NCBI GenBank assembly: GCA_034008185.1 | Contig: CM067091.1 | Span: 6,799,799-6,863,798, forward strand | Direction: 5' to 3' | DNA: 64,000 bases | Source of the DNA: Gorsachius magnificus | Taxonomy: Eukaryota; Chordata; Aves; Pelecaniformes; Ardeidae | Part shown: piece by piece, positions 11,301 through 23,300 of the stretch | How positions within the stretch are numbered: the stretch's first letter is position 1 | How the letters are laid out: each line of letters begins with the position of its first letter | Notes under the pieces: generated by a model | Databases searched by the model: none | The model's input: only the letters and a program-made list of their open reading frames with translations | Told to the model about the DNA's origin: nothing | Translations under genes and position numbers: made by a program

Positions 11301-14300
11301 AGTGCTTGGTTCCGGGGTGATGGCTGGGATAAACCTCCATCCACAGCTTTTGCCTGGAAAGTGGTGCAGTGTGTCCTGCTGAAATACCCGGGCAGACTCT
11401 GGCTTTTGTCCTGGGCTCTGATTCCTCAAGAGCGCTGGGAAGAGCAGCATCCCCTTTCCTCTGGGACTGGGAAGGGGCTGTCTGCCCCAGGGTGTGGGTG
11501 CTCGGACCATCCTGCATCCTCCTGGGCTTGTTTCAACGGGGAACCACTGAGCTTCCAGGGAAATGTGAGCAATCCCTTGCTGAGACCCTCCAGCAGGCTC
11601 TAAATGAGATGTTAAAATTTGGGTCCAGGCTGGAGGGGAGGGTTTCTCAGGGGTGACGGTCCCTGGGGACCCCCAAACTGCTCTCCCACCCCCATGGGGG
11701 TCCCTGCTCTCTGGGGAGCCGAGCACGGCTGGCGTGGATGTGGCCATGGCCATCACGGCTGGGTGGGAGGGAGGAGGGCGAGGGCTTTTCGGGACACTCA
11801 TCCCCAGGAGCGCTGGGGATGCGGCCGCTGCTTTTCACTCGGGTGCAGCACCCTGGAAAGCGGCTTCTTACCGTGCGGGGCTCGAGGCGGCACTGGGCCG
11901 GGGGGGCTCTCAAAGCAGAAGAGAAAGGGCAGCAATTAAATGCCTTCCCCGTGTGGGGCTTGGGATGATGGCAGGAAAGTACGTTAACAGCCACGGGGGA
12001 GAGAAAAATAGCAGGGCACAACCTCAGCCTGTGTAAATCTGCAGATCTCTTTATGGCTTTGCTCTCCCTTAAAGGATTCTTGCTGATTTACGCCAGCTGG
12101 GAGAGCGAGGCTGTAGCATCCCTGCACACTGCAACGGGTGCAGGACTGGCTCATGGCTCCCTGCCTGCTGTTGCTCTGGGATGATGCTCGTGTGTACGGC
12201 ATCGGATTTGTTCCCGATGGAGCAAATGCCAGCAGTGCCAATGTGTTTTTGGGAGTGATGCTGTTGGGATGCCAGGTAGGAAGCCATGAGTGCGGCTGCT
12301 GCATTCCCATTGCCCATGCTGCAGGGTGGGAGGAGGAGGAGCAGCAGCAGCTTTGCTTCAGCATCCTGGGGTGAACCTGTCAAAGGACAAACCAGAGCCT
12401 CAAATCAGACCCAGTGCTGAGGGCCCCGAATTCAGGGCTGTTGGGAAGCTGGGATGAGCCCATTAATCTCCTCTGGAGCTTTTTGCTGTTGGAGAAACAC
12501 TGACGTGTGGAATGTAAATGCACCCCCAGAATATGCTCGCCCCTAATAACTGGTGCACTGACAGCACGACGTCCTGACCCCGTCTCCCCTGCTAGGGTTG
12601 CCTGGCCCCTCACTGGCTCCCCGGGGCACCCTACATTTTGGACACGTTTGCTGTTCAGCCTTAAAAATCGTAGGGATAACTCCTCGGACAAGGGTGCTCT
12701 GGACATCCCACTGCTGGTGCGGGGACCGTGGGCACCCTGCGAGCTGGCACTTGGGCTCTGCCATTGGGACGCTGACTTCTGCCCGGAGTAAATAACCTAC
12801 GGATGCAAAAGGGGGGCCAGGTTTCTTTACGGTGCATTTAATTTTCCGGCAGCTGAGTTGACCTGTAAACCCTTTCCCTATGCTGGAGAAAAGCTGCTTA
12901 TGCAATTTCTGCTGTTCTCTTTGTTTGCATGCTTGCCAGGAGGAACTACTATTCTTATTCCTATTACCCGTAAGTAATTGCCATTCTCTCGCTCCTTCGC
13001 CCTTCCTCCCGGCCGCCCCCTTTGCCCTGCTACTCCAACAAGTCGTCTTCTCTGCCAAATACATTTTAAGAATCTCTTTGGCTCGGGGGAAATAATTCCG
13101 CCGAGCACATTAGAGACTGAAGGCAGTGTAAAGTGGAAGGGTCAGTGACGCGGGGTTGAATTCTGGATTTTGGCAGCGTCTTGCAGTGTCCCAGCCCTAC
13201 CAAGATGCTGAGGTGGGCTCAGATCTCCTGTTCATCCTTCCCCTGGTTTAATCCCTGCTCTGGCTTCCAGGGAGTCTGATGCTCCCTCTCAAAAGGTTGA
13301 GGTTCAACAAGGCCAAGGGCTGGGTCTTGCACTGGGGTCCCAACAACCCCATGCAACGCTGCAGGCGTGGGGAAGAGTGGCTGGAAAGCTGCCCGGGGGA
13401 AAAGGACGTGGGGGTGTTGGTCGACAGGTGACTGAATATGAGCCAGCAGTGTGCCCAGGTGGCCAAGAGGGCCAACAGCATCCTGGCTTGTATCAGGGAT
13501 GGTGTGGCCAGCAGGAGCAGGGCAGTGACCGTGCCCCTGTCCTGGGCACTGGTGAAGCTGCGCCTCGAATGCTGGGGTCAGTGTTGGGCCCCTCACTCTC
13601 AGAAGGACATGGAGGGGCGGAGCCCAAGGCTGCTGGGGAGCGGCTGGGGGAGCTGGGGGTGTTCAGCCTGGAGCAGAGGAGGGGGGAGACCTTATCGCCC
13701 TCTACAACTGCCTGAGAGGAGGGGGGGGGGGGGGCAGTCTCTGCTCCCAGGTAATGGGCAAAGGGACGAGGGGAAGCAGCCTCAAGTTGTGCCAGGGCAG
13801 GTTTAGGTTGGACATTAGGAAAAATTTTTTCAGTGAAAGGGTTGTCAAGCACTGGAAGGGGCTGCCCAGGGCAGCAGTCGAGTCCCCATTCCTGGAGGGA
13901 TTTAAAAGATGGGCAGACAAGGTGCTTAGGGACACAGTTTAGTGGTGAACTTGATCTTAAGGGTCTTTTCCAACCAAATAATTCCATGATTCTAAAAACA
14001 CTTAATCAGGTTGTTTTTTTTCTTAAATGTCTCAAATTTGGGGTGTGAGGTTCTGTCCCAGCAAGAGCTTCTGGGCTTTCTCAGCATCTTTGTTAGGTGC
14101 CTAACGGGGACCTTGCATGGGGGTGAAAGCTCCTTGGTGGGTGGTGAGCATGTGTGCAGTCAGGGGGTCTGGCCTCTCCCTTGGGGGATGGATTTGGCCC
14201 CCTGCATGGTTTTAGAATCATAGAATGGTTGGGTTGGAAGGGACCTTTAAAGCTCATCTAATCCAACCCTCCTGCAGTGAACAGGGACATCCTCCACCAG

Positions 14301-17300
14301 ATCAGGTTGCTCAGAGCCCTGTCCAACCTGGCCTTGGATGTTTCCAGGGATGGGGCCTCCACCACCTCTCTGGGCAACCTGTTCCAGCGTCTCACCACCC
14401 TCATTGTAAAAAACTTCTTCCTTGTATCTAGGCTGAATCTCCCTTCTTTTAGTTTAAAACCATTACCCCTTGTCCTATTGCTACATCAAAGAGTCTGTCC
14501 CCGTTTTTCTTGTAAAACCCTTTAAGCACTGAAAGGCCGCAATCAGGTCTCCCCAGAGCCTTTTCTTCTCCAGGCAGAACATCCCCAACTCTCTCAGCCT
14601 GTTCTCACAGGAGAGGGACTCCATCCCTCTGGTCATTTTTGGGGCCCTCCTCTGGACCCGCTCCAACAGGTCCATGCCTTTCTTCTGCTTCTTGCACTTG
14701 TGCAGCAGAGTGATGCACGTGGCGTGTTGGACGGTCCATGTTGCAGCGAGGTGGTGTGGGGTGATGGGTGGGTAAGGCCTGGAGAAACGGGGCTGGAGGA
14801 GAGCTGGGGCAGCTCTGCGCAACACCAGCCGGCCGAGGAGAGCCTTCGCTTGTCCAAGGAGTGCTCCTGGCTGTTCCAGATGTGGGGCATTTTGGGGAGG
14901 AGACAGGCGGGACACTGAGGATGAGCAGCTGGAGTTGCTGCAAGTGGCAGGGGATGATCCATGTGGAGCTGTGACTGCTTGGGGCACTGGAAAACCAAAG
15001 TGTGGTGACCGCTGGGGGAAATAATCCATCCTGCTCCCCGAAATAATCCGAGATGGTAGTTTTGGGGGGATCTTACAGCCCTGCTTACGTGTGCTTCTTC
15101 CCCCTCCTCGCCTTTGCATCCCCCTGCAGAAAACCCGTCAACATGACCAAAGCGACCATTAACTACCGCCACGAGAAGACACACATGATGAGTGCCATCG
15201 ACAGGAGCTTCACCGACCAGAGCACGCTGCAGGAGGACGAGCGCCTGGGGCTCTCCTTCATGGACACCCACAACTACGGCAACCGAGGTAAGGAGGGGGA
15301 ACCGCAGCATCCCCCCTGCGCCTATCCAGCCACAGCAGGGGTCCCCAGTAATCCCTAAATATCCCAGAAATGGATGCAGTGTTTATCCAAGGCTCAGTAG
15401 CGGGTATTGCATCTATTTTAGCCTGATGTGCGTGGCACGTTGCAAGCTTTCCCGTGCCCTGCAAGGAAGCCTCCAAGGGTCTTACCGTTGTCTGTAGCAG
15501 CTTTTATTGTCATCCAGGTTTTGCTGAAGGAAAACCACTTGTGGGCGGCTTGAGCAGGGTCTCTGTGCGTCCATCTCTGGAAGCAGAGATCTGGGTTTGT
15601 GGCTGGGCGGGTCGAGGCCTTTTGTGGGCTCAAATGCTGGCTGCAGCCCCCTGAAGCTGGGTGAACCCCCGCTCTTGCCTTACACTGAAGGTGAGAGCTT
15701 TGCACCAGTGCTCCTGGTGTGGCTCTGCCCGTGGTGTTCCGTGCAGCCCTGGGCTTCCAAAGGGCCAAGGAGCCACCGCGTTTACATCAGAGGGAGACTG
15801 ATAACTTAACACCCACTGGAGTATGCATCTCGGGGCTGATTTAGTTGTAAAATAACTCGGATGCCCCAGTTTCAGCCATATGCTAATAACATCTGTTACA
15901 GTAACTTCAAGATGCTGCTTACCCACAGTTCTTTTCCACTGGCTGTGGGATTAATTCGCTTCCCGGCATTGTCTCGCAGATAATAGAAGCCCAGAGGGCA
16001 AACTTTTCCTCCTCTTAATACATCAAGCTAGGTGTATTATTTTTTGGTTACTGTCCTCAAAATGCTCAAAGGCTGGTGGGTCTCTCAGAGGGCTGAGCTG
16101 GGGCTGCTGGGCCTTGGGGTGTGTTTTTTTTTAGGGAAGGGGGCTGTGGGGCCAGATCCTGCTCCCGCCCGCTTGCTTGCTCTGCTGCTGGCTGCTCCTC
16201 ATCCCTCTGCTTGGTGGAGGCGGAGACGTGGGGAGCTTGGGCTCTCTGCCACAGCTGGGGACAGCCTCTGCTGTGGCCACCCCCTGCCTATAAGCATCAT
16301 TAATTAACGAAGGTAAATGAATGGGCTGCTCTGCTCCATGACTGGCTGGGGGCTGTTCCCTACCATGCCTCATCTTCCTTGCATTTAGAAAACGTCACCA
16401 ATACTTGCCACGGAAAACCAAGCGGGTCTTCAGCGTGTGCGGAGCTGTCGGCACCTTGCAAACACCTGCAATTAATTTCTCATTAAACCCAGCAGCCGGT
16501 GCTCCTTTCGGCTGTGCCACGGGGTGCAGCGGGGCCCTCTCACACTGTCCCATTGGTTCAGCCACACATTGGCAGCCTGCAAGGGAGATATTTCGGTTGC
16601 AGAGGTTGGAGCATCTTCTCCTTGGGGCTGTGATGCCCGATGGAGACCCTGCTCTGTGCATGTGCTGCACCCGTGTTGCACCCACACTGCACCCATGTTG
16701 CAGCTGGGAGGTGCAGGCAGGGCATGAGGGGCTGCTCCTTGCATTTGAGCAGACAAAAAAAAAAAAAGAGAAAAAGCCTGGGGAGCTTTGCGAGCGAGCC
16801 GGCAAGGGTGCTTTTTAGAAGAGTTGTTAGGGGAAACCACATCCAGGATGCACCGCACCATCTTGCAAAGCTGCTTCCCAGCGGCGTGCGGACGGTGTTC
16901 CAGGCTGGGTGCTGCAGGGTCCGTGCCTGCCCACATCTCCCGGCAGCAGTGGAGAGCGTTGGGTTCTGTGCAAACCCAGATCTCAGGATCTGGTGTGGGA
17001 CCTTGCCCTGACAAGCGCAGGCGAGGTCTTAGTCTGGCTCTGCTGGTAATTACCCGGCAAAGGCATAAACCAGGTAAACGCTGCATAAACTCCCCCATTA
17101 AACAGCAGCGAGCTCCATTTGTGTCAGCGTTAGGAATAGGGTGCCAGTATCTAGCAGCAAGATAAAATTAACTGTTAAGCTGGGCTGGAGATTTTGGCAA
17201 TGCGATTTTTCAAGTCAGGACTTTGTGTGAATATTTGGGCATGTAGCTCTTATTTGTCTGGATGGGAGTTAATTGTTCCTGTCGATGAGAAATAAGCTTA

Positions 17301-20300
17301 TTAACCCCCTGAAGGCCTTGCCACTGATTTCTGAGAGCGCTGCTGTGGTCCTAAAAGCCCATAACGGGCGTTTTTGGCTTTGTGGTGTAGGAAGAGCTGC
17401 AGAGAGCACAGGGAGGGTCTGGGCCACTTGACCTGGCTGCAGCACCAGCATCTCCTGGGGATGTTTCCAGGTGCCCTCTCGTTCCTCCTTTGTGGGCACG
17501 AGGAGGTGATGGGGATGTGGTCCAAGGCTTTGCTCCCCTGATGGCCCCCGGTTCTCCCTCCCCTTCTGCAGGCGACCAGCGGAGCAGCGTGGTCAATGAG
17601 TCCAGCAGCTTGCTGGGGGGCTCCCCCCGCCGCCAGTGCGGCCGCAAAGGGTCCCCGTACCACACCGGGCAGCTCCATCCCGCCGTGCGGGTGGCGGATC
17701 TCCTCCAGCATATCAACCAGATGAAGACAGCAGAAGGCTACGGCTTCAAGCAGGAGTACGAGGTGAGAGCATCTTGGTGAGAGCACCTTGTGCTGGAGTC
17801 TTGGGGAGGGTGGGAGGTAGGATGGACAAGGTGGCACGGGAGGGACTGGTGTGCGAGGAGAAGATGCTCCAGACCTGGAGCTGCAGTGCTCTGGACAGCA
17901 GGAGCCGGAGCTCACAGCTCTCTGGACCGGCATCATAAGCATGCATGGGGTGTCCTTGGGTGTGGGTCAAATCTCTGGTCCTGGCAGCTCAGGATTTAAT
18001 TGTCAGCTTGAGCGGGTCCCTGAGATGAGCCAAACCAGCTCTGCCAGCCAGCCTGCACCTCTTCTGTCTGCAGTGCATTGCCCACCTCTCCTGCCAGGGC
18101 TGGGGATGCTTCTGCCTTTCTCAGGTCCTCCTGGGCACCATGATGTTGTGTTCTTCTGCTCTCCAGCATGCTTGTCCCATGATAAGCAGGGCCATAGCCT
18201 AAGGACAAGCAAATCCTCTACAATCTGGCAGCTCCCAAGACCACGAAGACTCCAGGGAGAGGACATGGGAAAGGCTGATCCCAGAGGGAGGGAAGTCCCT
18301 CCCAAGGGTCATTGGCTGCATCGTGCCCATCCCACCTCGTTGGAGCTGGAGCACTTGTAACAGAGCGCGTTATTCGGCACGCCTCTGCCGCAGTGTGCCC
18401 AGTGGGGTTGATTTCCCAACTCCTTGGTGTCCCACAGGTCTGGCGATTGAAATTTCCCAGTGAAATTACTGTTTAATGCTTAGTTGTTTCAAGTGTAGGT
18501 GCTTCCCCCCCTCTTCATGTACTGGACAAACCAGGGCTTGCTATAATCATTAGTGCTCCTTGAAAAGCTGCTGTATGTTCTTGGAGCCAGTCATTTGAAA
18601 GCACTCCGATATTATGCGAGGGGAGAAAACATGTAATTTCCTTCCACTTCCCTCCTCTTACGCCAATCTGTGACTGTTACTGTTATTACACACAAACCTA
18701 TTCTGTGCTGGGGAGAGAAAGGGACTGGGGAGGTTTAGAAAAAAAAACCCACAACCAACCCTGGAAAAAAACCAGGCAGTCTATAATTTTCTGGAAAAAG
18801 GGGCATTTTGTGGATGCAACAGAAGTGTTTAGCTGGCAGAGTGTGCCACGGAGATGGGGCTGTGGGACCCGGCTGCTGGGGTGGAGGGACCACCCTGCCT
18901 GCCCTGCTCCCCGGGAAGGTTGTGGGGCTGGGGGGGACCCCACAGTCCTGCCCTCGGGTCGTGACAGCCATCCTTTCCTTACAGAGTTTCTTTGAAGGCT
19001 GGGATGCTTCGAAGAAGAAAGACAAGACTAAAGGGAGACAGGATCATGTGTCGACATGTGAGTGCCTTTAGCGAAGGCTTAGACAGCCTGAACAGCTTGA
19101 AAAAACCTTCTCAGGGGGTCTGGGGGCCTTTTTTGGTAGGTGTGTGTGGTCCATGGCAAGGAATAAACTGGTGGGGTTTGGTTGGTGAAGGGCAGCAGAA
19201 AGGTCCTTGCTCAGTGGAGATACTGTGCTGAAAGCTGCTCCCCCATGTCCCTGCTGGTCTAAGCCACCATCTTTGGGAAGACCTCCACCAGCTTGTATTT
19301 ATTGCTCCTGAATACAACCCACCCGCCTGCGTTTTGCAGATTCCTGGTGCAAAATGATTGCAAAGGGTGCCCTGGGACCCGGTGGGGTGACGTGCTGTCC
19401 CCGTGCTCATCCCCCCGGGTGCTGATGGTCCCTTGTCCCCTTGCTCTCCAGATGACCGTCACCGAGTGAAGCTGCACCCGCTGCTGGGCGATCCCAACTC
19501 AGACTACATCAATGCCAACTACATCGATGTAAGTGGGGACTGGGCCTCTCTCTGTGGGGGGTCTGGGCTGAGACAGGAGCTTTCCATGGACCCTGTGGGC
19601 TGTCAGGGTCTGTCCCTGAAGAACCAGCAGCATTTGGAGGAGCTGAGACAGCCCAGGATGGGCTGAACTGTGTGGCCCTGAGACATGCCATGAAGAGCCT
19701 GCCTGGCTTATTTATGTTCATCTGCTATTTCTGCTTGCTGCACCTCCCCCTTCTCTGCTCTGCTCTATCCATCCTTTCTCCTCCCCTTTTCCATTCTGTC
19801 TTCTCCCCTCACTTGCTCTCATGGCCATGGATCTCCCTCTTCCCTGGGTGGAGGTGGCAGAGGTTGAGTGGGCCAAGGGACTGGCTGGGGGCTGACGCTG
19901 GGATACCCCCAGATCCTGTCGGTGCATGCAAGTCTGGGTGGAGCTCGGCCCTGGTGTCCCCTGAGAGCGATGTTGCCCAAGAGTGATGTCCCTTGTCGCC
20001 CCCAGTGATGCCGAGACCAGGGAAGGTGCAGGAAGGCTCTGTCAGACACAGGTCTCGAGCACCTCCTGGAAGCAGCAGCGAGTCCCACTCTCCCCTCCTT
20101 TCCAGAGGCTGACATCTGGCAGTGGTGGCCTGATGCCACCATGATGGGTTCCCTGTGCCCGAGCAGCATCCCCGTGCCCGTCCCTGTGTGTCCTTTCTCC
20201 CCTGTGGCTCTCCATGACCTGCTCTGGGGCTGGTGCTCTAACCTGTCTGTCTCTTGAGCTGTGCCTCACTAATGTCTCTGTCTCTGATCTTTTTCTCTCA

Positions 20301-23300
20301 AACTTGTGTCCCAACGGGATCGTTAAGATTCGGATTAACCGAGAAGTAAGTAGATGGTTCCCCTCTCCTTCCTTCTCTCTGCTCTCCTCCCAGGTGTCGT
20401 ACCGGGCAACATGGCATTAAATAGCATCTGGGAGAGGCGGGGTGGGAAAACGTGTGGATAAACTTGGGTGCAGTCCAGGGAAGAGGAAAGTGAGGTCTCC
20501 GTGGCACGTCCTCCCCAGGGTGATGGAGAGCAGGGGCTGTGTGCTTGGAGGAGGGGTTGAATTCAACCCACAAAAATCCCCTGTGAGAGGACCGAGGTTG
20601 GGTGGAGAAGCTGCCGTCACCTCCATGCATATGATGTGGTTGAACTCTGCTGGACCCATGGCCAAGGTGTGGGACACCCGGTCCCTTTGGCAGTGGCCTC
20701 GCTGGGATGTGCTCTTTGGGCTGGCATGTCCCTGTTAAGAGTTGGGAATGGTCCCAGTAAGTGACTGGGACGAAAGAGGGGAGTGGGGCCGTTTCTCAGT
20801 GCCGTGTGGCTGCTGCGGGATGGGATATCATTAACAGGACTCACGGTGCTGTTACCGTGCTCAGCAGCAATGCCAGCAGCGCAGGAGCTGACCCCGGGAC
20901 ACCTGTGGGGCGCTGCTGGGGGTTCTGGTGCAGAACAGGGATGAGGATTGGGCATTTACGTGAGCCTTTCATGGGACGTGGGATGTGCACGCTCCCAGGA
21001 CAGGGTGCACCGGGTGCAGGATGGCTGCCGAGCCTCCGCCGCCTCCTGCAGCGGTGGGTAGCACTGCGCTGGTGGCCAGGACCTGGCCCGGTGGACATGG
21101 GGAGTTGCCATCGCTTGGGTGACTAGGAAATGTTTTACGGGGCTGTGCCCCAGCTCTCGAGTGTCCCAGTGTTCCCCCTCCCTGGGGACTGATGTCTCTG
21201 CTTCCCTTGCAGGGCTACCACAGGTCCAACCACTTCATAGCCACACAAGGTGAGCCCTCTCCTCCCCTGCCCTCTCGGCCAGCGGTTCAGCAGCTCCTGA
21301 TTTAGCAGCTGGGTTTTGTCCCTGGTGGGATTTAACCTTGTGCAGGCAAGAAGGGGAGGGAATGGGCTGACTGGGGGCCAAACAGGGCAGTAGCAATGTG
21401 GAGCAGCTCCCACCCCTCCTGCCCCCCCATGGCACCGGGTGCCCCTGCGGGAAAAGGGTGCTTAAAATGCTGGGGGGTGTGTGTTAGTGCCACCGAGGCA
21501 GGAGGGGAAATGCGGTGGCATCGTGGCACTGCTGTGGCCGGGCTCTGCAGCTCTGCCCGTCCATCCCTGGTGGCCTTTGCTCTGTCCCGCAGGGCCCAAG
21601 CAGGAGATGGTGTATGACTTCTGGCGCATGGTGTGGCAGGAGCACTGTTCCAGCATTGTGATGATAACCAAGCTGGTGGAGGTGGGCCGGGTAAGGACCA
21701 CATCCCTCTCCCTCTGGGCTCTGCCTCTGCCAGACGCCTCCTCTGCAGAGCCAAAACCTCATCCTGTCCTCTCCTTGCAGGTGAAATGCTCCAAATACTG
21801 GCCAGATGACTCCGAGATGTATGGGGACATCAAGATCACCCTGGTGAAGTCAGAGACACTGGCTGAGTACGCCGTCCGCACCTTTGCTCTCGAGAGGGTA
21901 CGGTACCGTTCCTGCCAGCCGTGACCTGCCCGACCCTCAGGCAGCCTTGGCCATCTCTAACCATCACCAGATTGGCATTTACCAATACCCGATTTATTTA
22001 TCCCAACGTGCGGCTTTCATCCCTGATTGAGGTGCAGCCTCTGAACCCTGGGGATGCTGGTAGCTTCTTCCTTTGCCTTTTCCCCCGCTCCGCGTCCTCC
22101 GCCGGGGCAAGCGGCTCAGCCCCACTTTGGTTTTGGCAGTGAGTGAGTATTTAATTTCCATGTGAACACCATGTAATTGCAGTGGGGGTGAAGGATGCTT
22201 TTTCTCCTCCGGGCTGGAGTGCAGGTTATGTGGCCATTACTCTCCAGCCTGGTACCTGGGGATGGAGCTGGTGCAACTTACCACTAATCTACACGAATGT
22301 GAAATTACTATCTACTTATAGGGCAGGTAGTAAAGATACTCATGGAATTAGATCTGTGGCTGCTGCTGCCTCCTCCTCTTACTCCTTGGCTGTTTTTTAA
22401 CCCTTTTGCAGGCGAGGAGGGAGCTGTGGGGCTGTGTGGTCCATCTGGCTGGATGCTGAGCTGGCAAAATCAGGGATTCCCAAGAAAATGAGGTGTTCGG
22501 GTGGCTTTGCCCTCCCCGTGCACCCTCACTCCACCTTACCCTTCCCTTGCAGCGCGGCTACTCGGCCCGGCACGAGGTGAAGCAGTTCCACTTCACGTCG
22601 TGGCCCGAGCACGGTGTCCCCTACCACGCCACAGGGCTGCTGGCCTTTATCCGCAGGGTGAAGGCATCCACGCCGCCTGATGCTGGCCCCATCGTCATCC
22701 ACTGCAGGTATGCACGTGGCCGTGTGGCAGAGCCGGCTGCAGGGGAGCATCCCCGCCCTGGTGTGGGGTTTGGTGGGGTACGGGGAGAGCGCTGTGTCTT
22801 AGGTGGGTGGCTCAGCCTCTGGCTCTGAACAATGCTGAGAGCTCTGAACGATGCCAAAATATTCATTGGGGAAGTGTCAAATGTATAAATTGGGTTTGTA
22901 ACAAGGAAAGGGTGAGGCAGGGAAGGCACTGGGGCTGATGGTATGAGGCTGGACGTCCCTCGATAATGGCATCCAGCTGTAAAATGTCACTGCTGGGCTG
23001 GTGGCAGCAGGGATTGGGGGGCTGTGGGTGGTCCAGGGGGGCAGGCAGGGAGTAGCGCTTTTTTGGGGGCTGCCCCAGCACATGTTACTGATGACACAGC
23101 TCTGTCCCTGAGGGTGAGAGTGGCACGGAGGGACGGGCAGTTGCTGATGGCTGTTGGGTCTGGCCGCAGGGAGAGGCAGGGAGGGACAGCGGGACAGCCC
23201 CGTTCCCAGGGTTACCCGCAGGGCTGTCCCCGCGGGGCTCAGCCACTGGGACGCTGGAGCTGGGAGGACACGGGTGCTGTGTCTGAATGGGAGCGGTGAC

